Below, piece after piece: positions 42,126 through 51,152 of a stretch of 64,000 nt of DNA. Both the position numbers and the translations under genes were made by a program. Origin of the DNA: an uncultured Opitutia bacterium (lineage in GTDB: Bacteria > Verrucomicrobiota > Verrucomicrobiia > Opitutales > Opitutaceae); NCBI GenBank assembly GCA_903839035.1, contig CAIMAQ010000098.1:1-64000 (forward strand), given 5' to 3'. Numbering within the stretch: the first letter of the stretch is position 1; each line of letters begins with the position of its first letter. The notes beneath the pieces were generated by a model, which worked only from the letters and a program-made list of their open reading frames with translations, was not told the DNA's origin and did not search any database.

Positions 42126-43664
42126 CTACGGCTGGCGCCAGACGTGGTTTTTCTGGGCGAGAATCGCGTCGCTGCACGGCGGACCCCACGAGCCGGCGGC
42201 ATAGCTATCGAGGCCGGTGCGTCCGGCCTTGGCCCACGCCTCCAGCACCGGGGTGTAGAGTTTCCACGAGGTCTCGGCCTCGTCGCCGCGGATAAAGAGC
42301 GTGCCGTCCCCGATCATCGCATCGAGCACCAGGCGCTCGTAAGCCTCGGGCGTGTTGGAACCGAAGGTGGTCGCGTAGCGGAAGCTCATCTTCACCGGCT
42401 GCAGGCGCGTTTCCAGGCCGGGAATCTTGGTGTTGAGGATGAGGCTGAGGCCCTCGTCGGGCTGGATCTGGAACGAGAGCGTGTTGGCCGCGAGGTTGAA
42501 GCGGTTGCTCTCGGCGAACAGCGTGCCGGGCGCGGGCTTGAAGTTGATGGCGATCTCCGAGACGCGCCGGGCCATGCGTTTGCCAGAACGAAGGTAGAAC
42601 GGCACGCCCTGCCAGCGCCAGTTGTTGATCGAGAGGCGGATCGCCGCGTACGTCTCGGTGGCGGACTGCGGCGCGATGCCCTCCTCCTGCAGGTAACCCG
42701 GGACCGACTTGCCGGCCATCATGCCGGCGGCGTACTGGGCGCGGGCGACATCGCCCCCGGGCCCGAGATTGAGCGGCTGGATGGCCTTGAGCACCTTCAC
42801 CTTTTCATCGCGGATGGCCTCGGCCTCGTAGGCGACCGGCGGCTCCATCGCGGTGAGGGCGAGCAGCTGCATCGTGTGATTCTGGATCATGTCCCGCAGG
42901 CAGCCGCTCTGCTCGTAATAACCGCCGCGCGCGCCGACGCCGACCTCCTCGGCCACGGTGATCTGGACGCTGTCGATGAAGTTGCGGTTCCAGAGCGGCT
43001 CGAAAATGGCGTTGGAGAAGCGCTGCACGAGCAGGTCCTGCACCGTCTCCTTCCCGAGGTAGTGGTCGATCCGGTAAACCTGATACTCCTCAAACACCCG
43101 GCGGAGCGTGGCGTTGAGCTGCTGCGCCGACGCGAGGTCGTGGCCGAAAGGTTTCTCGATGATCACCTTCGCGTGGTGAGCCTGGCCGATGTACTTGGCG
43201 GCGAGGCCGGAGGCGCCGAGGTTGAGCAGGATGGGCTCGAAGACGGACGGCGGCGTGGAGATGTAGAACAGCGTCTGCACCTCGCGGCCGATGGATTTCT
43301 CGATCTGGGCGATGTGCGCCGCTAGCCGGTCGAAGGCGGCCTTGTCGTCATAGCCACCGGCGACGTAGCTGGTGTGGGCGGCGATGCGGCCCCAGGAATC
43401 CTGGTTCAACTCGCGGCGGGAAAACTCCTTGATGGCATCGGCCGCGAGGGTGCGGAACTCCTCGTCGGGGATCGCCTTGCGGCCGTAACCCACGAGGTAG
43501 AAGTCGGCCGGGAGCAGGTTGTCCACGCCGAGATTGTAGACGGCAGGGATGAGCTTGCGGGCGGTGAGGTCACCCGAGGCGCCGAAGATGACGACCACGG
43601 TCGGCGGTGCGCCGCGATGCTTGCTGAGCCCCTGCAGGAATGGATGACGCGAAATTTCGGCCAT
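42126..43664 (-). CDS. zwf: Glucose-6-phosphate 1-dehydrogenase
   Basis: 512 residues. NADP-dependent oxidation of glucose 6-phosphate, the entry step of the oxidative pentose phosphate pathway. N-terminal coenzyme motif VVIFGASGDLTARKLIPAVYNL; active-site signature RIDHYLGKE with the catalytic His; EKPFGHDL before it. The C-terminal domain includes IRDEKVKVLKAI and SYAAGSWGP. Length is normal. opcA follows by 5 nt, so the two are surely co-expressed. The following gene upstream on the strand is a YraN-like nuclease-family protein. Confidence 0.97.
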   Translation of the reverse strand: MAEISRHPFLQGLSKHRGAPPTVVVIFGASGDLTARKLIPAVYNLGVDNLLPADFYLVGYGRKAIPDEEFRTLAADAIKEFSRRELNQDSWGRIAAHTSYVAGGYDDKAAFDRLAAHIAQIEKSIGREVQTLFYISTPPSVFEPILLNLGASGLAAKYIGQAHHAKVIIEKPFGHDLASAQQLNATLRRVFEEYQVYRIDHYLGKETVQDLLVQRFSNAIFEPLWNRNFIDSVQITVAEEVGVGARGGYYEQSGCLRDMIQNHTMQLLALTAMEPPVAYEAEAIRDEKVKVLKAIQPLNLGPGGDVARAQYAAGMMAGKSVPGYLQEEGIAPQSATETYAAIRLSINNWRWQGVPFYLRSGKRMARRVSEIAINFKPAPGTLFAESNRFNLAANTLSFQIQPDEGLSLILNTKIPGLETRLQPVKMSFRYATTFGSNTPEAYERLVLDAMIGDGTLFIRGDEAETSWKLYTPVLEAWAKAGRTGLDSYAAGSWGPPCSDAILAQKNHVWRQP

Positions 43665-43715
43665 GACGGAGGGGAATCCTCCTCACCGCCGCTCCGCGCG
43701 CAAGGGAAATGCTGG

Positions 43716-44153
43716 TCATCCGCGGTAGTGTTTCGGAAACAGGGGCACATTTGCAAAGTGCCGGACCTCCGGCGCCCCTTCCGCCCCGTCCGCCGGTAGC
43801 GCGACTTCGACCACGTCGAGGCGGAACGTCCGCGGGCGCACCGGCAGCTGCCCGAGATATGCGCCGCAGGCCCGCAGCAGGGCCCGTTTCTTGCGCCGGT
43901 CGACGGCGTAGTAGCCAGGCACGAGTGTGCCGGCCGTGCGGGTCTTCACCTCGACAAACACCAACACCTCGCCGTCCCGGCAAACGAGGTCCAGTTCCGC
44001 CCGCCGGTCGCGGGGCGAGCGCCAGTTGCGCACCACCACACTGAAACCACGCTCGCGCCGCAGAAATTCCGCCGCGAGCCGCTCGCCGGTCTCGCCGCGC
44101 GAACCGGCGGCGGTTTCACGTCGGAAGAGGAGTCGCTTGAACCAGTCGAACAT
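43716..44153 (-). CDS. YraN family (UPF0102) endonuclease-like protein
   Basis: 145 residues. The N-terminus MFDWFKRLLFRRETAAGSRGETGERLAAEFLRRERGF is longer and more basic than usual. The core RAELDLVCRDGEVLVFVEVKTRTAG carries the E-x-D...E-x-K arrangement of restriction-endonuclease-like folds, diagnostic for UPF0102. Function is uncertain; homologues are often near rnhB or rsmI, neither of which is here. It lies 51 nt upstream of zwf and is divergent from the GspE-type gene. Confidence 0.9.
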   Translation of the reverse strand: MFDWFKRLLFRRETAAGSRGETGERLAAEFLRRERGFSVVVRNWRSPRDRRAELDLVCRDGEVLVFVEVKTRTAGTLVPGYYAVDRRKKRALLRACGAYLGQLPVRPRTFRLDVVEVALPADGAEGAPEVRHFANVPLFPKHYRG

Positions 44154-44246
44154 GGTGGGGTTTATCCGCGCCGCGGGCTTTCTTTCTCATTGCGGGACCG
44201 GGCCTTCGCTGACAATTCCAGATTCGCATCCCGACGCGCCCACCTC

Positions 44247-46433
44247 ATGGCCACACCCAACATTGCCGGTACCCTGCGGCGTTCCCTGCTGATCAAGATT
44301 ATCTCGAAGGCGGCGCCCAGCCGCGAGGATCTGGACTCGGTCGTTGAGCTCACGGCCTCGAAGGTCGTAGAGGCCCTGCAGTCCCAGTCGATGACGTTTT
44401 ACATCGTCGAGGGCAACGAGATCACCTTCCGGCACATTTACTACTCCCCCACCCTGTGGGCCAAGGACCCCGAGCTGGAGCTGAAGCTCAAGGAAACCAC
44501 CACCAAGCTGCTCGCCCTGCGCCTGCCGCTCGGCACCGGCGTCGTCGGCAAGGTCATCAGCACGTCCGAGCCGGTCTTTTACCGCAACTCCGACAGCCAA
44601 GCGCCGTTCATGTCGTCCATGGCCAAGAGCACGGGCTTCGAGGTCCGCTCGATGCTCACCGTGCCGCTGAAGAGCAACGGCAAGGTCATCGGCGCCATCC
44701 AGGTGCTGAACAAGGAGCACACCGCCGGCACCGACGGCGAATTTACCGACAAGGACCTCCTGCTGCTGAAGGAAGTGGCCGAGTACTCCGCGGCGCTGCT
44801 CCAGCGCATGCTGGACCCCAAGTTCGAGCTCAGCGCCGACGACACCGCGAAGTTCGTCGCCAAGCTCACCGACCTGCCCCTCGTCACCAAGATCGAGGAG
44901 GTCGAGGTGGATGACAAATTGCTCGAGGTCATCGGTTACGCCCTCATCCGGCGCGAGGGCATCTTCCCGCACAAGCGCTGCAGCCCGAACTCCGTGGCCG
45001 TGTTGATGAGCAACCCGCTCGACTACGCCAAGCGCGAGTCCTTCACGCAGGCCACCGAGATGAGTATCGAGGAGGTCCGCGTGGTCTCCGCCACCCTGTT
45101 CGAGGCCCTGCTCAAGAAATACTTCAACACCAAGGCGGCCAGCCCCGATGCCGTGGACGTCGGCTCCGTCGTCGAGGTCATCAGCTCCACCTACAACACT
45201 GACACGGCCACGTCGGACATCGCCGCCGCCGATCTCGAGAAGGAGGACTCCGCCCCCATCATTCAGCTGACCAACCGTATCATCGAGGATGCCTACGTCT
45301 CCGGCGCGTCCGACATCCATATCGAGCCGATGGAAAAGGATCTGCTGATCCGCTACCGCATTGACGGTCTCTGCCAGGAAAAGCTCCGCCTGCCAAAACT
45401 GGCCGCGAACTCCATGGTCACGCGCATCAAGATCATGTGCAACCTGGACATCTCGGAGCGCCGGCTGCCGCAGGACGGACGCATTGTCTTCAAGAAGTAC
45501 ACGAAGAAGAACATCGACATCGACCTGCGCGTGGCCACCGGCCCGATGAATTACGGCGAGAAGGTGGTCATGCGTATCCTGGACAAGCAGAAGTCCACCC
45601 TGCCGCTTCCGGCCCTGGGCTTTTCCGACGAGAACCTCGCCCGCTACCGCGAGTGCATCCGCCAGCCTTATGGCATGATCCTGCACTGCGGCCCGACCGG
45701 CTCCGGCAAGTCCATGACGCTGTACTCCGCGCTCGGCGAGGTGAACACCCCGGACGTCAACATCCAGACGGCCGAGGACCCGATCGAGTACACCCTTCCC
45801 GGCATCAACCAGATGCAGATGAGCCGTGCCATCGGGCTGACCTTCGCCCGCGCCCTGCGCTGCTACCTGCGTATGGACCCCGACATCATCCTCGTCGGTG
45901 AAATTCGCGACGAGGAAACCGCCGGTATCGCCGTCGAGGCCGCCCTCACCGGTCACTTGCTCGTCTCCACCCTCCACACCAATGACGCGCCCTCGACGAT
46001 TGCGCGTATCGGTGAAATGGGCGTCGAGCCGTTCAACATCTCCGCCTCCCTCGTCTGCGTCTGCGCCCAGCGTCTGCTCCGCCGCGTCTGCAAGAGCTGC
46101 AAGGTCGCCTACGAGCCCGAGGGCCGTGAGAAGGAGCTCATGGAAAAGGCGCTCGGCTGGTCCGGCCAGGTCTTCAAGGCCAAGCCCGACGGCTGCCCCG
46201 CCTGCGGCGGCCTCGGCTACAAGGGCCGCGTCGGCATCCACGAGCTCATGATCAACAGCGAGGAGCTCACCGAGGCCATCAACAAGGAGGTGGAGGTCGC
46301 CGGCCTGAAGCGCATCGCCATGAAGAACGGCATGAAGACGCTCCACCAGGACTCCTTCCTCAAGGTCAAGATGGGCCTGACCACGATCGAGGAAGCCCTC
46401 AGCAACGTCCCGCCGGACCTGATCTCGGCCTAA
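44247..46433 (+). CDS. PilB/GspE-type secretion ATPase with N-terminal GAF domain
   Basis: 728 residues from the ATG at 44247. Residues about 15-190 form a GAF-type domain (EDLDSVVELTASKVVEALQSQSMTFYIV... VRSMLTVPLKSNGKVIGAIQVLNKE), replacing the usual first N1 domain. An MshEN-like stretch (DKLLEVIGYALIRREGIFPHK) precedes the T2SE ATPase. That core has SDIHIEP, Walker A GPTGSGKSMTL, Asp box and Walker B around DPDIILVGEIRDEETA, the His box TGHLLVSTLHTND, and a tetracysteine zinc site (CKSC and CPAC). It powers type IV pilus or type II secretion assembly. No pil or gsp partners lie beside it. Convergent with smc. Confidence 0.93.
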   Translation: MATPNIAGTLRRSLLIKIISKAAPSREDLDSVVELTASKVVEALQSQSMTFYIVEGNEITFRHIYYSPTLWAKDPELELKLKETTTKLLALRLPLGTGVVGKVISTSEPVFYRNSDSQAPFMSSMAKSTGFEVRSMLTVPLKSNGKVIGAIQVLNKEHTAGTDGEFTDKDLLLLKEVAEYSAALLQRMLDPKFELSADDTAKFVAKLTDLPLVTKIEEVEVDDKLLEVIGYALIRREGIFPHKRCSPNSVAVLMSNPLDYAKRESFTQATEMSIEEVRVVSATLFEALLKKYFNTKAASPDAVDVGSVVEVISSTYNTDTATSDIAAADLEKEDSAPIIQLTNRIIEDAYVSGASDIHIEPMEKDLLIRYRIDGLCQEKLRLPKLAANSMVTRIKIMCNLDISERRLPQDGRIVFKKYTKKNIDIDLRVATGPMNYGEKVVMRILDKQKSTLPLPALGFSDENLARYRECIRQPYGMILHCGPTGSGKSMTLYSALGEVNTPDVNIQTAEDPIEYTLPGINQMQMSRAIGLTFARALRCYLRMDPDIILVGEIRDEETAGIAVEAALTGHLLVSTLHTNDAPSTIARIGEMGVEPFNISASLVCVCAQRLLRRVCKSCKVAYEPEGREKELMEKALGWSGQVFKAKPDGCPACGGLGYKGRVGIHELMINSEELTEAINKEVEVAGLKRIAMKNGMKTLHQDSFLKVKMGLTTIEEALSNVPPDLISA

Positions 46434-46527
46434 GGGTTGGCCGGTCGCGGTGCAGACAGCTTCCGGAATATGGGTCCCAGAGATCTTATCTGACCGATAG
46501 GACCTGGGCAATGCCCTCAGCCCAACC

Positions 46528-49500
46528 TTACACCAGCGCCACCGGCTTGGCGCCGCTCACCGATTCCGCGATGTTCGGCGCATGCACCTCGGCCTCGCCG
46601 CGGTCCTGGTTGAAGCGCATCGAGACGGTCTTCGACACGCCGCGCTCCTCCATCGTCACGCCATAGATCGCACGCGCCGCCGAGACGGTACGCTTGTTGT
46701 GCGTGATGATGATGAACTGTGATTCGCTCACAAATTTCTTCAGCAGGTCGGTGAACCGCCCGATGTTGGACTCGTCGAGCGGTGCATCCAACTCGTCAAG
46801 CAAACAGAACGGCGACGGCTTCACCATGTAGAGCGCGAAGAGCAGCGCGACCGCCGTGAGGGTCTTCTGGCCGCCGGAGAGCAGCGAGATGCTCTTCAGC
46901 TTGGTGCCGGGCGGCTGCGCCACGATCTCGATGCCGCTCTCCAGGATGTCCTCGGCCTGGATGAGCTCCAGCGCGGCGCGGCCGCCGCCAAAGAGCGTCT
47001 CAAAGGTGTAGGCGAAGTTCTTTTTGATCTGATCAAACGTCACCTCGAACTGCTTTTGCGACGTCTGGTTGATCTCATCAATGGCCTTGAGCAGGTCCGC
47101 CTTGGCCGTCGTGAGGTCGGTGCTCTGCGCCGTGAGAAAGTCATGGCGCTGCTTCAGTTCGGCGTACTCCTCGATGGCGACGAGGTTGACCGCCCCCATG
47201 CTGTTCAGGCGGGAGCGCAGGGCGTCCGCCTCGACTTTGATCTCGTCCCAATTGGTTGCGTCCAGCGCCGCCAAGTCCGCCTCGGTGGGTTCGCCGCGCG
47301 GGGCCTTGGCCTTCCGCTTCTTCGGCTTGGCTTCGCCCACCGCCGGATCCGGCTGGCCGCTGGCCGCTGCCAGCTGGGTGCCCTCCGTTTCCTCCTCCTC
47401 ATCCAGGTCGAGCGGCTTGACGCCCTCGGGCTCGTCCTCGGCGTGCCACAGCAGCTGTTTCCAGTCGAGGGTGGCAATATCCGCCTGAAATTCCCGCGTG
47501 ACTTCCTCGGCGAGGAACAGGGCGCGCTGGCGTGTCTCGGCGAGTTTCACCTCGTGGCTGCTCAATTCGTCATGTGCGGCCTCGGACTGCGTGTGCAGGG
47601 AGGATTGCGCCGTCTCCAGCGCACTGATCGCGCGCTCGAGCTCGACGAGCTCGAGCCGGATCTTCTCCACCTGCTCCTGCGCGACGCCGAGCGTCCCGCT
47701 GATCTGGGCGGCGCGCTCACGCTGGGTGGCGGACTCACGCTCGAGTTCGTCCGTCTGCCCGGACCAGGATTCGATTTCCGTCTGACGCTGCACCAGCAGG
47801 TCATCGAGCTGGTGGCGGCGCTTTTCCATCTCACCCAGGCCGCGGTCGAGCACTTCAACCTTCTGGCGGCGCTCCGCGAGCTCGAGCCGGGCCTGGGCCA
47901 GCGACTCGCGCTTCACGTCGCGGTCCGTGCGGGTTTCGACGATGCGGGTTTCGAGTTGGTGAATTTTTTCGCGCTGCGCCGTCGCCTCGGCATCCGCCGT
48001 GGCCAGCCCCCCCTGCGCCTTTTCCCAGCGGGCATGCGCCTCGTTGCGCGCCTGCTCCAGGGTCGTGAGCTCGGTTTCCATGCGCCGCAGGCGGTTGCCC
48101 ACGTCTTCCAGTGCCCGCTGGGCACTGCGCTGTTCCGCCTGCACGGCTGCCACATTCTGCGTGATCACCAGCACCTCGGCACGCCGCTGCTCGACCGCCT
48201 GCTCGGCAGCGGCCAGCTTCGCACTGAGGGCGTCAATCGCCGCCTTCTGGTCGTCATGCAGCTTCTGGTCGTCCGCGAGCGACTTGGCCGTCTCGCGCAG
48301 GTCGATCTCGCGTTGGACGATGCTCCCCGAGGACTTCCGGGCGCTGTGATGTCCGCCGTAAACCAGGCCACGCCGGTCCACCAGGTCACCCTTGCGGGTC
48401 GCCACGGCGAGAAACGCGAAACCGGGGTTGGCTTTCCAAAATTCCAGGAACGCCCCGAGGTCGTCCGCAATGTAGCAGCTCGCCAGAATGCTCGCCGCCG
48501 GATGCCCGTTCGCTTCACCTGCCAGGGCCTCGGTCGCCGGACGGAGAAACGCCGGCCGCTCCGCCGCGTCTGCGCCGGCGGCCTGCACAACTTCGCCAAT
48601 CTGCAGCACGGCCGAGCCGATCTGCTCGTTGTCCAGCTGTGCGAGGATGCGCTGCGCCGTGGCGAGATCACTGACGCTGATGGCCTCGGCCGCAGAGCCG
48701 AGAATCGCCTCCACCGCCTTGCCGTACTCGGGCTTCACCTCGAGTCCGGACGTGATCGGCGTGGCCTTGGCACCGGCGAGAGCCGCATCGAGCCGGCCCT
48801 GCAGCACGGCCTTGGCGCCTTCGCCGAAGCCTTCCCACTTTTCCTGCAATTGCTGAAGCAGCCGGAGCCGCGCCGTGCGTTGCGCCAGCTGGCGGTCGAT
48901 GTCCTGGAGCTTGCGCTGGGCGTCGCGGAATTCCCGCGTCAGGTCCGTGATGGTCTGCTGCGCGGCCGTGGCCTCGTTGTGAATGCGCGATTTCTCCGCC
49001 AGCATCGTTTCGGTGCGGGCCGTGAGCTCGGTGGCGGTCTGACCGGCGGAGGTGTGCTGCGTGCGGACCTGCCCGATGTCTTGCGCGACGGCGTCGTGCC
49101 GCAGCGCGCTGGTCTTCTGGTCCACCTCGTAGCCGGAGCAGTCGGTGCGCAGGCGCGCCACCGTGCTCTCGAACTGGAGGAGCTGGAATTTCGCCTGCTG
49201 CAGCTCCTGCTCGAGCTTGCTCAGCTCGCCCTCGGCGATGGCCTGCTCGCGGTTGCGCTGCTGGAACACCGCGTCGCTGCTGCCGAGCAGTCCGAGCTGC
49301 ATCTGCTTATCCTGGGCGCCGGTGTCGACCTGGGCCGACACCTCGCGGAGCTGCATCTCGATTTCGCCGAGGTTGTCGCGCGACGAGGCGAGACGATCCT
49401 CGAGCCCGGTGCGCTTGATCTGGGCAAGGTTGGCTTGGTTCTCCGCGGCTTCCTTCTGCGAACGGAGGTCGAACACGGCCTGCTGGGCGTCCTGCACGCG

Positions 49501-50343
49501 CTGGTTGAGGCGCGAGCGCCCGGATTTCTTTTCCTCCAGCGTGCCCTGCTGCGCCTCGAGGCCCGCCCGGCGGGCGTCGGCCTCGGCGCGCAGCGCGGCC
49601 ACCTTGGTCTCCAGCTCACCCAGCGTGGCGGAAAGCTGCGCGTGCTGGTGGCTGCTCCAGGCAAGGCTGAGGTGCCGGAGGCGGAAGCTGAGGCGCTTGA
49701 AGCGCATGGCCTTGGCGGCCTGGCGGCGGAGACTGCCGATCTGGCGGCCGACCTCGGCCACGACATCGGCGACGCGCGCCAGATTCTGGTCGGTCAGCGC
49801 CAGCTTGTTCATCGCCTCGCGACGGGCGCTCTTGTACTTGGTGATGCCCGCGGCCTCCTCGAACACCGCCCGGCGCTCCTCGGGTTTCGACGACAGGATC
49901 TGGTCAATCTGGCCCTGCGCCATGATCGAGTAGCTGGTCCGGCCGACGCCGGTGTCCATAAAAAGCTTCTGGATGTCCTTCAGCCGGCACGTCTGGCCGT
50001 TGAAGGCGTACTCGCTCTGGCCGTCGCGATGGACGCGGCGGGTGATCTCGATCTCGTGAAATTCGCTGCCCAGCTGCTTCTCGCACTCCGTGAGGAGCAG
50101 CGACACTTCACAGAGCTGGGAGGCCTTGCGGGTGTCGGCGCCCTCGAAGATGACGTCCTGCATCTTGCCGCCGCGCAGGGCTTTCGCGCTTTGCTCGCCG
50201 AGCACCCAGCGGATCGCGTCCGCGATGTTCGATTTGCCGCAGCCGTTGGGGCCGACAACCGCGGTCACGCCGGGTTCAAATTGGAGGGTGGTGGCATCGG
50301 CAAAGGACTTGAAGCCGTGCAGTTTTAGCGCCTTGAGATACAT
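46528..50343 (-). CDS. smc: Chromosome segregation protein SMC
   Basis: 1,271 residues, the usual SMC length. N-terminal head with Walker A GPNGCGKS (residues 31-38) and the Q-loop region. Long coiled coils flank a hinge at about residues 510-660 (KWEGFGEGAKAVLQGRL... RKGDLVDRRGLVYGG). The C-terminal head carries signature SLLSGGQKTLTAVALLF and Walker B SPFCLLDELDAPLDESN. It organises and segregates the nucleoid with ScpA/ScpB. The C-terminal coil before the head holds a low-complexity acidic then basic linker (EEEETEGTQ..., KPKKRKAKAPRGE) that is unusual for SMC. ScpA/B are not in the window. Confidence 0.97.
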   Translation of the reverse strand: MYLKALKLHGFKSFADATTLQFEPGVTAVVGPNGCGKSNIADAIRWVLGEQSAKALRGGKMQDVIFEGADTRKASQLCEVSLLLTECEKQLGSEFHEIEITRRVHRDGQSEYAFNGQTCRLKDIQKLFMDTGVGRTSYSIMAQGQIDQILSSKPEERRAVFEEAAGITKYKSARREAMNKLALTDQNLARVADVVAEVGRQIGSLRRQAAKAMRFKRLSFRLRHLSLAWSSHQHAQLSATLGELETKVAALRAEADARRAGLEAQQGTLEEKKSGRSRLNQRVQDAQQAVFDLRSQKEAAENQANLAQIKRTGLEDRLASSRDNLGEIEMQLREVSAQVDTGAQDKQMQLGLLGSSDAVFQQRNREQAIAEGELSKLEQELQQAKFQLLQFESTVARLRTDCSGYEVDQKTSALRHDAVAQDIGQVRTQHTSAGQTATELTARTETMLAEKSRIHNEATAAQQTITDLTREFRDAQRKLQDIDRQLAQRTARLRLLQQLQEKWEGFGEGAKAVLQGRLDAALAGAKATPITSGLEVKPEYGKAVEAILGSAAEAISVSDLATAQRILAQLDNEQIGSAVLQIGEVVQAAGADAAERPAFLRPATEALAGEANGHPAASILASCYIADDLGAFLEFWKANPGFAFLAVATRKGDLVDRRGLVYGGHHSARKSSGSIVQREIDLRETAKSLADDQKLHDDQKAAIDALSAKLAAAEQAVEQRRAEVLVITQNVAAVQAEQRSAQRALEDVGNRLRRMETELTTLEQARNEAHARWEKAQGGLATADAEATAQREKIHQLETRIVETRTDRDVKRESLAQARLELAERRQKVEVLDRGLGEMEKRRHQLDDLLVQRQTEIESWSGQTDELERESATQRERAAQISGTLGVAQEQVEKIRLELVELERAISALETAQSSLHTQSEAAHDELSSHEVKLAETRQRALFLAEEVTREFQADIATLDWKQLLWHAEDEPEGVKPLDLDEEEETEGTQLAAASGQPDPAVGEAKPKKRKAKAPRGEPTEADLAALDATNWDEIKVEADALRSRLNSMGAVNLVAIEEYAELKQRHDFLTAQSTDLTTAKADLLKAIDEINQTSQKQFEVTFDQIKKNFAYTFETLFGGGRAALELIQAEDILESGIEIVAQPPGTKLKSISLLSGGQKTLTAVALLFALYMVKPSPFCLLDELDAPLDESNIGRFTDLLKKFVSESQFIIITHNKRTVSAARAIYGVTMEERGVSKTVSMRFNQDRGEAEVHAPNIAESVSGAKPVALV

Positions 50344-50501
50344 TAAAGGCGGAGAGTGTGAGCGGGCGGCGCGAGCGCGGGCAAACGGAAAGTGACGGGC
50401 CTCTTTTGGCGCTCGCCAAGCCCCCTTTCCCGCTCCATCCGCCGCCGGCGGCCAAAAGTCGCCGTTGCGAAGCCGGCCGGGCTGGTTAGCCGTGCTCGAC
50501 C

Positions 50502-50607
50502 GTGCCTGCCGTACCCGCGACCGAGCCGATCCTCTCCGCCGAGACCCGGCGCTATCTCCCCTGGCTCGTGGCGCCGTTCATGGGGAGCCGGGACGCAACC
50601 GTCGGAC
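50502..50607 (+). pseudogene. Possible N-terminal remnant of an MFS drug transporter
   Basis: From a GTG at 50502 the frame reads VPAVPATEPILSAETRRYL then PWLVAPFMGSRDATVGL, and runs out in the tail of the oppositely oriented GNAT gene. The segment RRYLPWLVA...FM...DAT resembles the first helix of DHA2-type drug/proton antiporters as I remember them (RRYLPWLVA, FM, LDATI). Nothing after helix 1 survives. This is a weak, recall-based call within a 264-nt stretch that otherwise holds no gene. Confidence 0.3.
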
Positions 50608-51021
50608 TCAGCTCTCCTCCAGCCGCTTCCCCATGCTCACGACTTCGTCGCGCTTGAAGCCGAGCCGTTCGTAAAATGCGATGACCCCGGTGTTGGTCGT
50701 GCGCACCTGCAGGTTGATCTTGGCGCAGCCCACCGCCCGCATCAGGCGCTCGGCTTCGGCCAGGAGGGCCTTGCCATGTCCGCCCTTCTGATAAGCCGGC
50801 GCCACCCCCAGCAGGTTGATCCAAGCCCGGTGGCCTTCGTAGCCCAGCATGCAGGTCGCCATGACCACGCCTTCGATCTCGCCCACGAGGAACCACTCGG
50901 GATTCACCTTCAACTTCCGCGCAATGTCCTTCCGCGGGTCGCTCCACCGCTGCAGCCCGCACTCATCCCAGAGCGCGATAACCGCGGACTCGTCCGCGGC
51001 GCGGTAGGGACGGATTTTCAT
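50608..51021 (-). CDS. GNAT family N-acetyltransferase (YpeA-like)
   Basis: 137 residues from the ATG at 51021. Single GNAT domain with the acetyl-CoA loop VAPAYQKGGHGKALLAEAERL (Q/RxxGxG/A-type) and the C-terminal NTGVIAFYERLGFKRDEVVSMGKRL. The opening MKIRPYRAADESAVIALWDECGL is that of the small YpeA/YjdJ type. The substrate is unknown. The ATG at 51021 is favoured because family homology begins there; the open frame upstream translates a perfect inverted repeat whose arm begins 12 nt before this start. Confidence 0.9.
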   Translation of the reverse strand: MKIRPYRAADESAVIALWDECGLQRWSDPRKDIARKLKVNPEWFLVGEIEGVVMATCMLGYEGHRAWINLLGVAPAYQKGGHGKALLAEAERLMRAVGCAKINLQVRTTNTGVIAFYERLGFKRDEVVSMGKRLEES

Positions 51022-51032
51022 GGCTTTTAGCG

Positions 51033-51125
51033 TTGTCATTCTGAGCGGAGCGAAGAATCCAGTGAGCGTCCGCCGCAAACTTCGGCAATATCCAATTGGA
51101 TTCTTCGCTCCGCTCAGAATGACAA
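51033..51125. repeat. Perfect 28-bp inverted repeat before the GNAT gene
   Basis: Arms 51033-51060 and 51098-51125 are exact reverse complements, 28 of 28 (core GTCATTCTGAGCGGAGCG), with a 37-nt loop. It lies between the sialidase-like gene and the GNAT gene, both on the minus strand, and would form a very stable RNA stem in any joint transcript. The core word resembles a repeat I recall from many unrelated genomes. Confidence 0.85.
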
Positions 51126-51152
51126 TCTGTTGAGCGCGCCCCGTACCCCGGC

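Noticed and set aside
46487-46499. TATC-TGACC-GATA between the convergent GspE-type and smc genes, similar to the lexA dyads
   Set aside because: Spacing is 5 rather than 4 and the site lies between two gene ends, where a repressor operator would have no effect.
47056-50328. A 1,090-codon open frame on the plus strand opposite smc
   Set aside because: It mirrors the smc gene exactly, has Leu/Arg/Gly/Ala-rich composition without any domain, and such frames are expected opposite GC-rich genes with strong codon bias.
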